A stretch of 39,713 bases of DNA from Flavobacteriaceae bacterium (GTDB lineage Bacteria; Bacteroidota; Bacteroidia; Flavobacteriales; Flavobacteriaceae), in contig JANTGO010000002.1 in assembly GCA_024763015.1 (NCBI GenBank), forward strand, positions 1-39,713, given 5' to 3'. This document shows, piece by piece, positions 9,806 to 17,819 of this stretch (position 1 is its first letter; every line of letters starts with the position of its first letter). The notes beneath the pieces were generated by a model. That model had not been told where the DNA came from. It made no database searches and worked only from the letters and a program-made list of their open reading frames with translations. Position numbers and translations under genes: made by a program.

Positions 9806-12076
9806 ATGGGAAAATTAAATCGTAGAGATTTTATTAAAATATCCGGAGGCGCTGCAGCCGGCGCTATGGTAACACCACCATTGACAAATATTTTTCAGTC
9901 TTTTGTTTCAAAAAAAGAAAAGCATTTATTAGAGGGCGAAGCGACCAAAGTATCTACAGTTTGTGAAGTGTGTTTCTGGAATTGCGCAGGCTGGGTATAT
10001 AAAGACCGAGAAAATAATATTCGTAAAGTAATTGGTAATGATATCGATCCACACTGTAATGGACGTTTATGTCCAAGAGGTACAGGTGGATTAGGGATGT
10101 ATTATGACAATGACCGTTTAAAAACGCCACTTATCAGGGTAAAATCTAAAGATGGAAAGCAATCTTTTAGAAAAGCAACTTGGGATGAAGCCTTGGATGT
10201 CATAGAAAAAGGTATGAAAAATATCGAAAAGAAATATGGCAAGGAAAGTATGGCGCTATTATTTCATGGTAAGACGGGTCCTCATTTCGAGCATTTATTC
10301 AAAGCTTGGGGATCTGATACTATGGGCGAACCGGCCGGAGCACAATGTCTCATTACTAGAGAAGCCGGATTTATTGCCACGTACGGAAGCGGATTAGGCT
10401 CACCTGAACCAACAGATATTACCAACGCAGACTGTTTAGTCTTACTTGGCCATCATATTGGTGAAAATATGCATAATGGACACGTACAAGATGTTTCTAC
10501 TTTGATTGATAGAGGGGGAACTATTATTACAGTAGATCCACGCTTTTCTACCATGGCAGCGCATTCTACTTCTTGGTTGCCTATTAAACCCGGAACGGAT
10601 ATTGCCTTGCTACTTGCATGGATGAATGTCATTATTAATGAAGAGCTATATGATAGGGATTATGTAGCTAAATATACCTATGGCTTTGAAGAATTAAAGC
10701 AACATGTTCAAAAATACTCTCCTGAATGGGCAGCTGGTATTACCACAATTCCTGCTGGAGATATATACAAATCAGCCCGTCAAATGGGTGGTGGTTCCCC
10801 TAGAACGATTGTGCATCCCGGAAGACATACTGCTTGGTATGGCGATGATACGCAAAGAACGCGAGCCATTGCCATATTAAATGCATTGTTAGGTGCTTGG
10901 GGGCGCAAAGGAGGTTTTTATTTTACTGAAAAAGTCAAATTACCCAAAGAAGTACATCCGCCGTTTCCAAAACCAAAATGGACTTGGAAAAATATTTCAA
11001 AAGAAAAGCACAAAATGGCCATTATGGGCATTACCAATGAAATAATGGATAATGGTTTGCCGGAATATAAAGGACCATATAAAGTAAAAGGTATGTTTTT
11101 CACGGCAACCAATCCTATCCAATCCATCCCGGATGAAGATAAGATTAAGCGCATATTAGAAAATCAAGAATTTATAGTAGTGGTGGATACTATGCCGAGT
11201 GAAATAACCGGTTATGCTGATGTCGTTTTACCAGAAGCCACTTACTTAGAGCGATTGGATCACATTAGGACGTCTCATCATAAATCTCCAAATATTGCTT
11301 TACGCTATCCGGCTGTAAAACCCAGATGGGAAAGCAAACCGGGGTGGTGGATTGCCCGTGAGATTGGCTTGCGTTTAGGGTTAAAAGATTTCTATGAATG
11401 GGAAGATTTTGAAGAGGTGCTCGATTGGCAGCTCAAACAAGTCGGAAGTTCTATGGAAGAGATGAAAAAACTAGGTGTAAAACATTTCCCTAGAAAAACA
11501 CCAATTTATCTCAAAAAAGATGAAGATTATTGGTTCAATACCAATACCGGTAAGATAGAGTTATATTCTACTGATTTTGCCGAGTGGGGTTATGACCCGA
11601 TGCCGACCTATAAACCTCATGGTGATATACCGGCAGGTTACTTAAGATTGATTTATGGTAGAATTCCAATGCATACCTTTGGACGTACTTTAAATAATCC
11701 TTATTTGAACGAATTAAAAAATGAACCAAAATTATGGGTAAATCCAAAAGTAGCTCGTATTTATGGTCTTAATAATGAACAAGAAGTTTGGCTACAAAAT
11801 CCAAAAGGAAAGATTAGCTCTTTTTCAATTAAAGTAAGAATAACCGAACGAATTAGACACAATTCTGTTTTCTTGCCACACGGATTTGGTAATAAAGGAC
11901 GAATTTTTGTAGATGGAAAAGTGCAGGAGATGCATCTTACTTATGGACGTGGAATTAGCGATGCAGAAATGATATCAAATGTACTAATTGATCCTGAGAC
12001 CGGTGGTACAGGAATGAAAAATAATTTTGTAAAGATATTAACAGATAACCCTTATAAAAAAGAAACAACATCATGA
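9806..12076 (+). CDS. Tat-exported molybdopterin oxidoreductase, PhsA/PsrA-like (thiosulfate/polysulfide/tetrathionate reductase catalytic subunit)
   Basis: Tat motif NRRDFIKISGG; FeS site CEVCFWNC...CNGRLCPRG; MGEPAGAQCLITREAG; followed by FeS and NrfD subunit genes. Confidence 0.87.
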   Translation: MGKLNRRDFIKISGGAAAGAMVTPPLTNIFQSFVSKKEKHLLEGEATKVSTVCEVCFWNCAGWVYKDRENNIRKVIGNDIDPHCNGRLCPRGTGGLGMYYDNDRLKTPLIRVKSKDGKQSFRKATWDEALDVIEKGMKNIEKKYGKESMALLFHGKTGPHFEHLFKAWGSDTMGEPAGAQCLITREAGFIATYGSGLGSPEPTDITNADCLVLLGHHIGENMHNGHVQDVSTLIDRGGTIITVDPRFSTMAAHSTSWLPIKPGTDIALLLAWMNVIINEELYDRDYVAKYTYGFEELKQHVQKYSPEWAAGITTIPAGDIYKSARQMGGGSPRTIVHPGRHTAWYGDDTQRTRAIAILNALLGAWGRKGGFYFTEKVKLPKEVHPPFPKPKWTWKNISKEKHKMAIMGITNEIMDNGLPEYKGPYKVKGMFFTATNPIQSIPDEDKIKRILENQEFIVVVDTMPSEITGYADVVLPEATYLERLDHIRTSHHKSPNIALRYPAVKPRWESKPGWWIAREIGLRLGLKDFYEWEDFEEVLDWQLKQVGSSMEEMKKLGVKHFPRKTPIYLKKDEDYWFNTNTGKIELYSTDFAEWGYDPMPTYKPHGDIPAGYLRLIYGRIPMHTFGRTLNNPYLNELKNEPKLWVNPKVARIYGLNNEQEVWLQNPKGKISSFSIKVRITERIRHNSVFLPHGFGNKGRIFVDGKVQEMHLTYGRGISDAEMISNVLIDPETGGTGMKNNFVKILTDNPYKKETTS

Positions 12077-12606
12077 GATATGGAATGGCAATAGAAGTCA
12101 ACAAATGTGTTGGTTGTGCTGACTGTGTAGTAGCATGTCAAATAGAAAATAATGTTCCGATGGGCTATTCAAGAGATTGGATTATGGAACATGTAACCGG
12201 AACTTATCCCGTTTTAAATATGCACTTTGAATCGCAGCGTTGCAATCACTGCGATGACACGCCTTGTGTAAGAACTTGCCCGACAGGTGCAAGCCATGTT
12301 ATAGAAGGAGGAATTGTTAAAGTAGCACAAGACGATTGTATTGGCTGTGGTGCTTGTATAGAAGCTTGTCCTTATGATGCCAGATATTTTCATCCGGATG
12401 GATATGTAGATAAATGTACTTTTTGTGATCACAGAGTAGAAGAAGGCTTAGATCCTGCTTGTGTATCGGTTTGCCCAACAACTTGTATGCATTTTGGCGA
12501 TTTGGACAATCCTGATAGCGAGATTTCAAAATTGATCAATAGTAGAGAGAATTTCACACTGATTCCTGAAGCCGGAACAGCACCACAAATTTTTTATTTA
12601 AAATAA
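12073..12606 (+). CDS. 4Fe-4S ferredoxin electron-transfer subunit, PsrB/PhsB-like
   Basis: Clusters CVGCADCVVAC, CNHCDDTPCVRTCP, CIGCGACIEACP, CTFCDH...CVSVCP; 4 bp overlap (ATGA) with upstream gene. Confidence 0.92.
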   Translation: MRYGMAIEVNKCVGCADCVVACQIENNVPMGYSRDWIMEHVTGTYPVLNMHFESQRCNHCDDTPCVRTCPTGASHVIEGGIVKVAQDDCIGCGACIEACPYDARYFHPDGYVDKCTFCDHRVEEGLDPACVSVCPTTCMHFGDLDNPDSEISKLINSRENFTLIPEAGTAPQIFYLK

Positions 12607-12613
12607 ATAACTC

Positions 12614-13615
12614 ATGAAAGAATATATTTTAGATACCACAAGAGATATACACGGTTTATATCCTCACGTACACATTTGGGGCTTTCCAATTGCTGCCTAT
12701 TTGTTTTTAGGTGGTTTGGCAGCCGGAATCTTGCTTTTTGCGACCCTTTATTATTTAAAAGGTAAAGCCGATGATATGCCCTTTACAGTAAAAATAGCAC
12801 CAATTTTTACATTTATTATTATTATGTTGGGATTGATGCTGCTTGTTTTTGATTTACATCACAAATTATATGTATTTAAGCTATTTATGACCTTTAGAAT
12901 CGAATCACCTATGTCTTGGGGGGCTTGGACTTTAGTGGGCGTAAGCATCTTTTCCCTATTATGGCCACTGAGTTATATCGATGATATTGAAAAATATTTA
13001 CATGATCGTGGTTGGAGAAGGTTAGATGTTGTTACTAAATTTATTAGAGATTTAGAACACAACTGGCTGATTCCTAGATTTTTGATAATATCTTTTAGAA
13101 AGTATAGAACATTTTTCGCCTATATTTTACTTATTTTATCAATAATATTAGGTATTTATACGGGTATTTTATTATCTGCATTTAATGCACATCCATTGTG
13201 GAACAATCCAATTTTAGGCCCTTTGTTTTTAACATCCGGTATTTCTACAGGCTCGGCTTTTGTGATGTGGTTAAGCAATAACAAAAAAGAGAGAAGGTTA
13301 ATGTCAAACATTGATATGGCATTAATAGCTATTGAATTATTTTTTATCATTCATATGGTTATGGGCTTGCAAGCCGGACCGGAAGCTTTTAAACTAGCCG
13401 GGAGTCTATTTTTAGGAGGGCCTTTTACTGTTACATTTTGGATACTATTTGTAGGTTTTGGTTTGATTCTACCATTTGTTTTGGAAGCTTTTGAGTTAAA
13501 AGGCTATCATATTCCACCAGCATTACCGGCATTATTAGTGCTGATTGGTGGTTTTTTGTTTAGAATAATTATGGTACAAGCAGGACAAGTATCGGAATAT
13601 CCGTTTATACATTAA
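12614..13615 (+). CDS. NrfD/PsrC-type polysulfide reductase membrane subunit
   Basis: Multi-TM protein starting HIWGFPIAAYLFLGGLAAGILL, in A-B-C operon order. Confidence 0.88.
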   Translation: MKEYILDTTRDIHGLYPHVHIWGFPIAAYLFLGGLAAGILLFATLYYLKGKADDMPFTVKIAPIFTFIIIMLGLMLLVFDLHHKLYVFKLFMTFRIESPMSWGAWTLVGVSIFSLLWPLSYIDDIEKYLHDRGWRRLDVVTKFIRDLEHNWLIPRFLIISFRKYRTFFAYILLILSIILGIYTGILLSAFNAHPLWNNPILGPLFLTSGISTGSAFVMWLSNNKKERRLMSNIDMALIAIELFFIIHMVMGLQAGPEAFKLAGSLFLGGPFTVTFWILFVGFGLILPFVLEAFELKGYHIPPALPALLVLIGGFLFRIIMVQAGQVSEYPFIH

Positions 13616-13631
13616 ATTAAAATAAATTGTT

Positions 13632-14159
13632 ATGAAAACAAATAAATATATGAATGCCTATATTGGTGGTTTTTTATTAGGACTTCTTATTATAGCTGCT
13701 TATTATTTTTCAGGAGAAGGTCTTGGGTCAAGTGGTGGTTTTAGAGATGTTGCCATTACAACTATCAATGCTGTTTCACCCGAATATGCTCAATCTAATG
13801 CATATACGGCAAATAGAGTAGCAGATGGCGCAAATCCAATACACACTTGGCTGGTTTATGAATTGTTAGGCGTAATATTTGGTGCTATTATTTCTGCTGC
13901 CATTTTTGGCAGACTCAAATTTAAAATTGGAAAAGCGCCACATATCACGAATAGAAAAAGATTATACCTGGCAGTATTAGGTGGTATTCTTTGGGGAATT
14001 GGAACGCAATTGGGAAGAGGATGTACCTCCGGTCTGGTATTATCAGGTATGGCCGTAAACTCATTATCCGGTTATATCGGCTTAGCAACAATATTTGGCT
14101 TTGGGTTTATTTTCGCCTATATTTTTAAAAAACTATGGATTAAAACAAAAAACAACTAA
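13632..14159 (+). CDS. YeeE/YedE family protein (thiosulfate-transporter-like half)
   Basis: ILWGIGTQLGRGCTSGLVLSGMAVNSLSG motif, multi-TM, 175 aa. Confidence 0.85.
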   Translation: MKTNKYMNAYIGGFLLGLLIIAAYYFSGEGLGSSGGFRDVAITTINAVSPEYAQSNAYTANRVADGANPIHTWLVYELLGVIFGAIISAAIFGRLKFKIGKAPHITNRKRLYLAVLGGILWGIGTQLGRGCTSGLVLSGMAVNSLSGYIGLATIFGFGFIFAYIFKKLWIKTKNN

Positions 14160-14161
14160 TT

Positions 14162-14776
14162 ATGGGACCATTATATCCGGATTTTATAAATCCTGAACTA
14201 AATTTATTAATCGGCTTTTTAATAGGAATTGGATTTGGCTTTTTGCTGGAAGCTTCGGGCTTTACCAATACTAGAAAACTTGCAGGTATTTTTTATGGCT
14301 ATGATGCTACTGTTATTAAGGTGTTTTTTACAGCGGCTTTAACAGCAATGATTGGTTTGTTTATCCTTCATTATTTAGGTTGGATTGACATTACTGCAAC
14401 AATGCCTACAACCTTTTGGATACCGACGCTTATTGGCGGCGCCATTATGGGACTTGGCTTCATTATCGGAGGATTTTGTCCGGGCACGAGTTTATCGGCA
14501 GCAGCTACCGGAAAAATAGATGCTATGGCATTTATAGTTGGGGTTATGATTGGTATTTTCGGCTTTATTTTTACCTTTAAAGATATATGGGAAAATTTGC
14601 GAAATTCAGGAAAGTTAGGAAAAGTTGATATCACGGAATGGATTGGTATCAAAGAAGGTTTATTTATATTTCTTTTTACGGTAATTGCCGTTATTACATT
14701 TATCGGCTTCCAAAAATGGCAAGATCATTGGAAAAAGAAATTATCACAAGATGATATTAACGATTTAGGAATATAA
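14162..14776 (+). CDS. YeeE/YedE family protein (second half)
   Basis: GFGFLLEASGFTNTRKLAG and IIGGFCPGTSLSAAATGKIDA motifs, multi-TM; 2 bp after the first half. Confidence 0.85.
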   Translation: MGPLYPDFINPELNLLIGFLIGIGFGFLLEASGFTNTRKLAGIFYGYDATVIKVFFTAALTAMIGLFILHYLGWIDITATMPTTFWIPTLIGGAIMGLGFIIGGFCPGTSLSAAATGKIDAMAFIVGVMIGIFGFIFTFKDIWENLRNSGKLGKVDITEWIGIKEGLFIFLFTVIAVITFIGFQKWQDHWKKKLSQDDINDLGI

Positions 14777-14823
14777 TCAAGAATACGGGTTATTTTGACC
14801 AACTAATAATAAAATAAGAATTC

Positions 14824-15447
14824 ATGAAACGAAGAGAAATTTTAATTTTATTGCTCCTTTTAATAGGTGCATTTATTACAATATTTTTTCCAAATATTAA
14901 ATCTCAAGAAAATGTAATTGGAGAAAAAGAATTGTTAAGCGAGGTTAACAAAGCAGGTAGATATGCAAGCACGGATGAGATTGCAAATGCTATAATTAAT
15001 AATGATCCCAGTTATATTCTAATTGATGTAAGAGATGTAAAACAGTTTAAATCTTATACAATTGATGGTGCTGTTAACATTAATTTAGATAATATTATGG
15101 ATGATAAATACAAGGATTATCTGAATACTGAAGCATATACCGTAGTTTTATTTTCAAATGGTAGTAGCAAAGCTGATCAGGTTTGGTTAAGACTTCGTTG
15201 TACCGATCACAAAGGAATTAGAGTGATGAAGGGAGGGCTAAATGAATGGTATAAAACCATTATAAATCCTCAAAAACCTATTGATAATGAAATGACGGCG
15301 GAAAAAGAAAAACAATATTTGTTTAGAAAACAAGCTTCCTATTATTTTACAGGCACACAAGTTTCTAGCGGGGTAACCAAAAAGAAATCGAGTAGCAAGC
15401 CCATTGTTAAGAGAAAGAAAAAAGAAGTAAGTGGCGGTTGTGGTTAG
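14824..15447 (+). CDS. Exported/membrane-anchored rhodanese-like protein with C-terminal KPIVKRKKKEVSGGCG tail
   Basis: N-terminal hydrophobic segment LLLLLIGAFITIFF; YILIDVRDVKQFKSYTIDGAVNI rhodanese start; loop FSNGSSKA lacks Cys; ends SSSKPIVKRKKKEVSGGCG. Confidence 0.85.
   Translation: MKRREILILLLLLIGAFITIFFPNIKSQENVIGEKELLSEVNKAGRYASTDEIANAIINNDPSYILIDVRDVKQFKSYTIDGAVNINLDNIMDDKYKDYLNTEAYTVVLFSNGSSKADQVWLRLRCTDHKGIRVMKGGLNEWYKTIINPQKPIDNEMTAEKEKQYLFRKQASYYFTGTQVSSGVTKKKSSSKPIVKRKKKEVSGGCG
15397..15444 (+). other. C-terminal tail copy 1 (KPIVKRKKKEVSGGCG)
   Basis: aag ccc att gtt aag aga aag aaa aaa gaa gta agt ggc ggt tgt ggt, then stop. Confidence 0.95.
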
Positions 15448-15571
15448 TAAATAGGTAATTTTTATTGAAAAGAAAAAAGAATTAAAAAATAGAAATAAAA
15501 AAATACACAATTATCATATAGGTTTATTGTATTCCAATATAGCTTGATATTTATGTCATAAATAGAAAATT

Positions 15572-16162
15572 ATGAAAAAAATAATATTAATTTTAGCAGT
15601 GTTTTTACTCATTATATCTTGTAAAAATAATTCGGAAATTAGCCAAAATGAAATTAATAAGGGTTGCAAAGCAAATTTTATTACTAAAGAAGAGTTGGCA
15701 GATCTTTTATATAGCAAAGATTTATCCGGTGTCCAATTTATCGATATACGGACGCCTCATGACTATACTATTAGTCATTTAAAAAATGCTATAAATATTC
15801 CAATGAAGAATTTCTTTGACAAAAAATACTTTTCCAAAATAAATAAGGATGATGTACTTATTATCTATGGTGCAGATGCAAGTACACCAAGGCTAATGGC
15901 ATTAATGTCAGATCATTTTAATAAGGGAAAATTTTATGTAGCATTAGGAGGTTACGATTATATTAGACATAATATCATTGATAATTATTCAATATATAGC
16001 GATATGTATGATGATGAAAAGCCTTTGGTAGATTTTCAAAAAAAGATAGATGAAATAAAAAGTAGAGCCGGCGTAGCACCCGGAAAAACTGTTAAGAAGT
16101 CTGCTGCTTCTAAACCAATTGTTAAACGTAAGAAAAAGGAAGTCTCAGGTGGTTGTGGATAA
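15572..16162 (+). CDS. Rhodanese-like lipoprotein with C-terminal KPIVKRKKKEVSGGCG tail
   Basis: Lipobox LLIISCKNN; VQFIDIRTPHDYTISHLKNAINIP; loop IIYGADASTPRLM lacks Cys; ends AASKPIVKRKKKEVSGGCG. Confidence 0.85.
   Translation: MKKIILILAVFLLIISCKNNSEISQNEINKGCKANFITKEELADLLYSKDLSGVQFIDIRTPHDYTISHLKNAINIPMKNFFDKKYFSKINKDDVLIIYGADASTPRLMALMSDHFNKGKFYVALGGYDYIRHNIIDNYSIYSDMYDDEKPLVDFQKKIDEIKSRAGVAPGKTVKKSAASKPIVKRKKKEVSGGCG
16112..16159 (+). other. C-terminal tail copy 2 (KPIVKRKKKEVSGGCG)
   Basis: aaa cca att gtt aaa cgt aag aaa aag gaa gtc tca ggt ggt tgt gga, then stop. Confidence 0.95.
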
Positions 16163-16275
16163 ATTTTATTTTATAAGACTTGATTATTTGCAGTTTAATA
16201 ACATCTATAATAAAGAATAAATTAGCTAAATCTATATTTTTTGATTTAACAGATAATTAATAATAAGTAAATACT

Positions 16276-17451
16276 ATGAAAAATTATAAATATATATTAA
16301 TGTTTTTGACTCTAGTGCTATTAAGTGCTTGTAGAGAAACTAATTTTTTACCTGAACCGGTTGGTAAAAAAGATGTAGATTTTAAACAATTAATTACAGA
16401 AAAAGAGCAAGAACCATTGGCCAGGATTTATTATATGCATGGAAATTTTATCAATTCAAAACAATTTCCGCCAATTGTAAATGCCGAGGAAGTGCTCGAT
16501 AATCTGAATAATTGGTTGTTGATTGACATTAGAAAATCTGATGCCTATGAAGCCGGACATATCAATGGTGCTTATAATGTCCCCAAAGACAAGGTGCTCG
16601 ATTTTATAAAAAATAAACAAAAAGCTTCTGCATATCCAAAAGTTGTATTTATCTGTTATACCGGTCAAATGGCTTCTTATGTTACAGGAATAACCCGTTT
16701 TAGCGGTTTTGATAATACTTATGTGATGCTTTTTGGAATGGCCGGCTGGAATGAACAGTTTTCTGCACCATTAAAAGCTGGATATGGCACAAGATATCAA
16801 GATATGATTGTAAAAACCAGTAATAAAACGGAAACGATTAGCAATAATCATGAAGCAAAAGCAGGTGCACATAAAAACATTGATTTATCAAAATTACCAA
16901 AATTACCACAAAAAGCACCTTCAGAATTAATGAAGGTGCAAGCGCAAAAATTATTATTACAAGGTAGAAAAGAATTTTTATTAAAGGCTAATGAATTTTT
17001 CCATGATTATAAAGCCAATCCTAATAAGTATTTACCTTTATTTTATTTATCAAAAGACAAATATTATGTAGCTCATATTAAAGGTGCTGTATTCTATCAA
17101 TCCAGAAAGGATTTAAGCCTAGATGCTAAATTAACTGATTTGCCGACTGATAAAAATATTGTTGTTTATTGTAAAACAGGACATACAGGAGGAAATGCTA
17201 CTGCATATTTAAATATGTTAGGCTATAAAGCAGAAAATCTTATGTTTGGTTCTAGTAGTTTTATGTTTGACTTATGGAAAAAAGAAGGGTGGAATACTGA
17301 TATAAGCAATCTAATTAATAATTTTCCTGTTGTTGAAGGTAGTAAACGTACCAGTGCAAAAATTGTAGCATCCGCTCCCAAAAAAGTAGGTGGTACAACA
17401 AAACCTATTGTAAAACGTAAGAAAAAAGAAGTATCAGGTGGTTGTGGCTAA
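16276..17451 (+). CDS. Tandem rhodanese-domain lipoprotein with C-terminal KPIVKRKKKEVSGGCG tail
   Basis: Lipobox LVLLSACRET; domain 1 LLIDIRKSDAYEAGHINGAYNVP...VVFICYTGQMAS; domain 2 VAHIKGAVFYQ...IVVYCKTGHTGG; ends GTTKPIVKRKKKEVSGGCG. Confidence 0.87.
   Translation: MKNYKYILMFLTLVLLSACRETNFLPEPVGKKDVDFKQLITEKEQEPLARIYYMHGNFINSKQFPPIVNAEEVLDNLNNWLLIDIRKSDAYEAGHINGAYNVPKDKVLDFIKNKQKASAYPKVVFICYTGQMASYVTGITRFSGFDNTYVMLFGMAGWNEQFSAPLKAGYGTRYQDMIVKTSNKTETISNNHEAKAGAHKNIDLSKLPKLPQKAPSELMKVQAQKLLLQGRKEFLLKANEFFHDYKANPNKYLPLFYLSKDKYYVAHIKGAVFYQSRKDLSLDAKLTDLPTDKNIVVYCKTGHTGGNATAYLNMLGYKAENLMFGSSSFMFDLWKKEGWNTDISNLINNFPVVEGSKRTSAKIVASAPKKVGGTTKPIVKRKKKEVSGGCG
17401..17448 (+). other. C-terminal tail copy 3 (KPIVKRKKKEVSGGCG)
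   Basis: aaa cct att gta aaa cgt aag aaa aaa gaa gta tca ggt ggt tgt ggc, then stop. Confidence 0.95.
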
Positions 17452-17484
17452 ACCAACTAGTGAGTTATAAAATTAAAATAATAT

Positions 17485-17515
17485 AAGGCGTTGCACTGCA
17501 ACGCCTTTCTTTTTA
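17485..17515 (+). terminator. Rho-independent terminator closing the sulfur locus
   Basis: AAGGCGTTGC-ACT-GCAACGCCTT perfect stem followed by TCTTTTT. Confidence 0.87.
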
Positions 17516-17684
17516 AAAGTAATAATTTAAATTCATAATATTCTTGAACAAATAAATTATTAAATTTTAGATTGAAAAAAATATGATGGAAAATACATTG
17601 GGGTATTCTATTAATTTACGTATTGTTATATTTATTGAGTTTTAGTTAAAAATATGATTTTATTCAATTTATTATGATTTTTTA

Positions 17685-17714
17685 TTTGATTTATTGATAA
17701 TATTGTTATATTTG
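17685..17714 (+). promoter_or_regulatory. Putative Bacteroidota-type promoter upstream of acs
   Basis: TTTG (17685-17688), 18 nt spacer, TATATTTG (17707-17714), matching the TTTG/TAnnTTTG pattern. Confidence 0.5.
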
Positions 17715-17819
17715 TGTAAATATATCATAAAATCAAATTTTATAACAATTTATAAATCTTCTAAATTTTATATAAACTTTTGTGTATTAATGTTTTACAA
17801 AAACTAAAAATTATAATTA

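Noticed and set aside
14824-17451. The shared GGCG tail as a GlyGly-CTERM, LPXTG-like or type IX secretion sorting signal
   Set aside because: No hydrophobic segment adjoins the basic stretch as in GlyGly-CTERM or LPXTG tails, and the tail is far shorter than a type IX CTD. A generic anchoring role still cannot be fully excluded.
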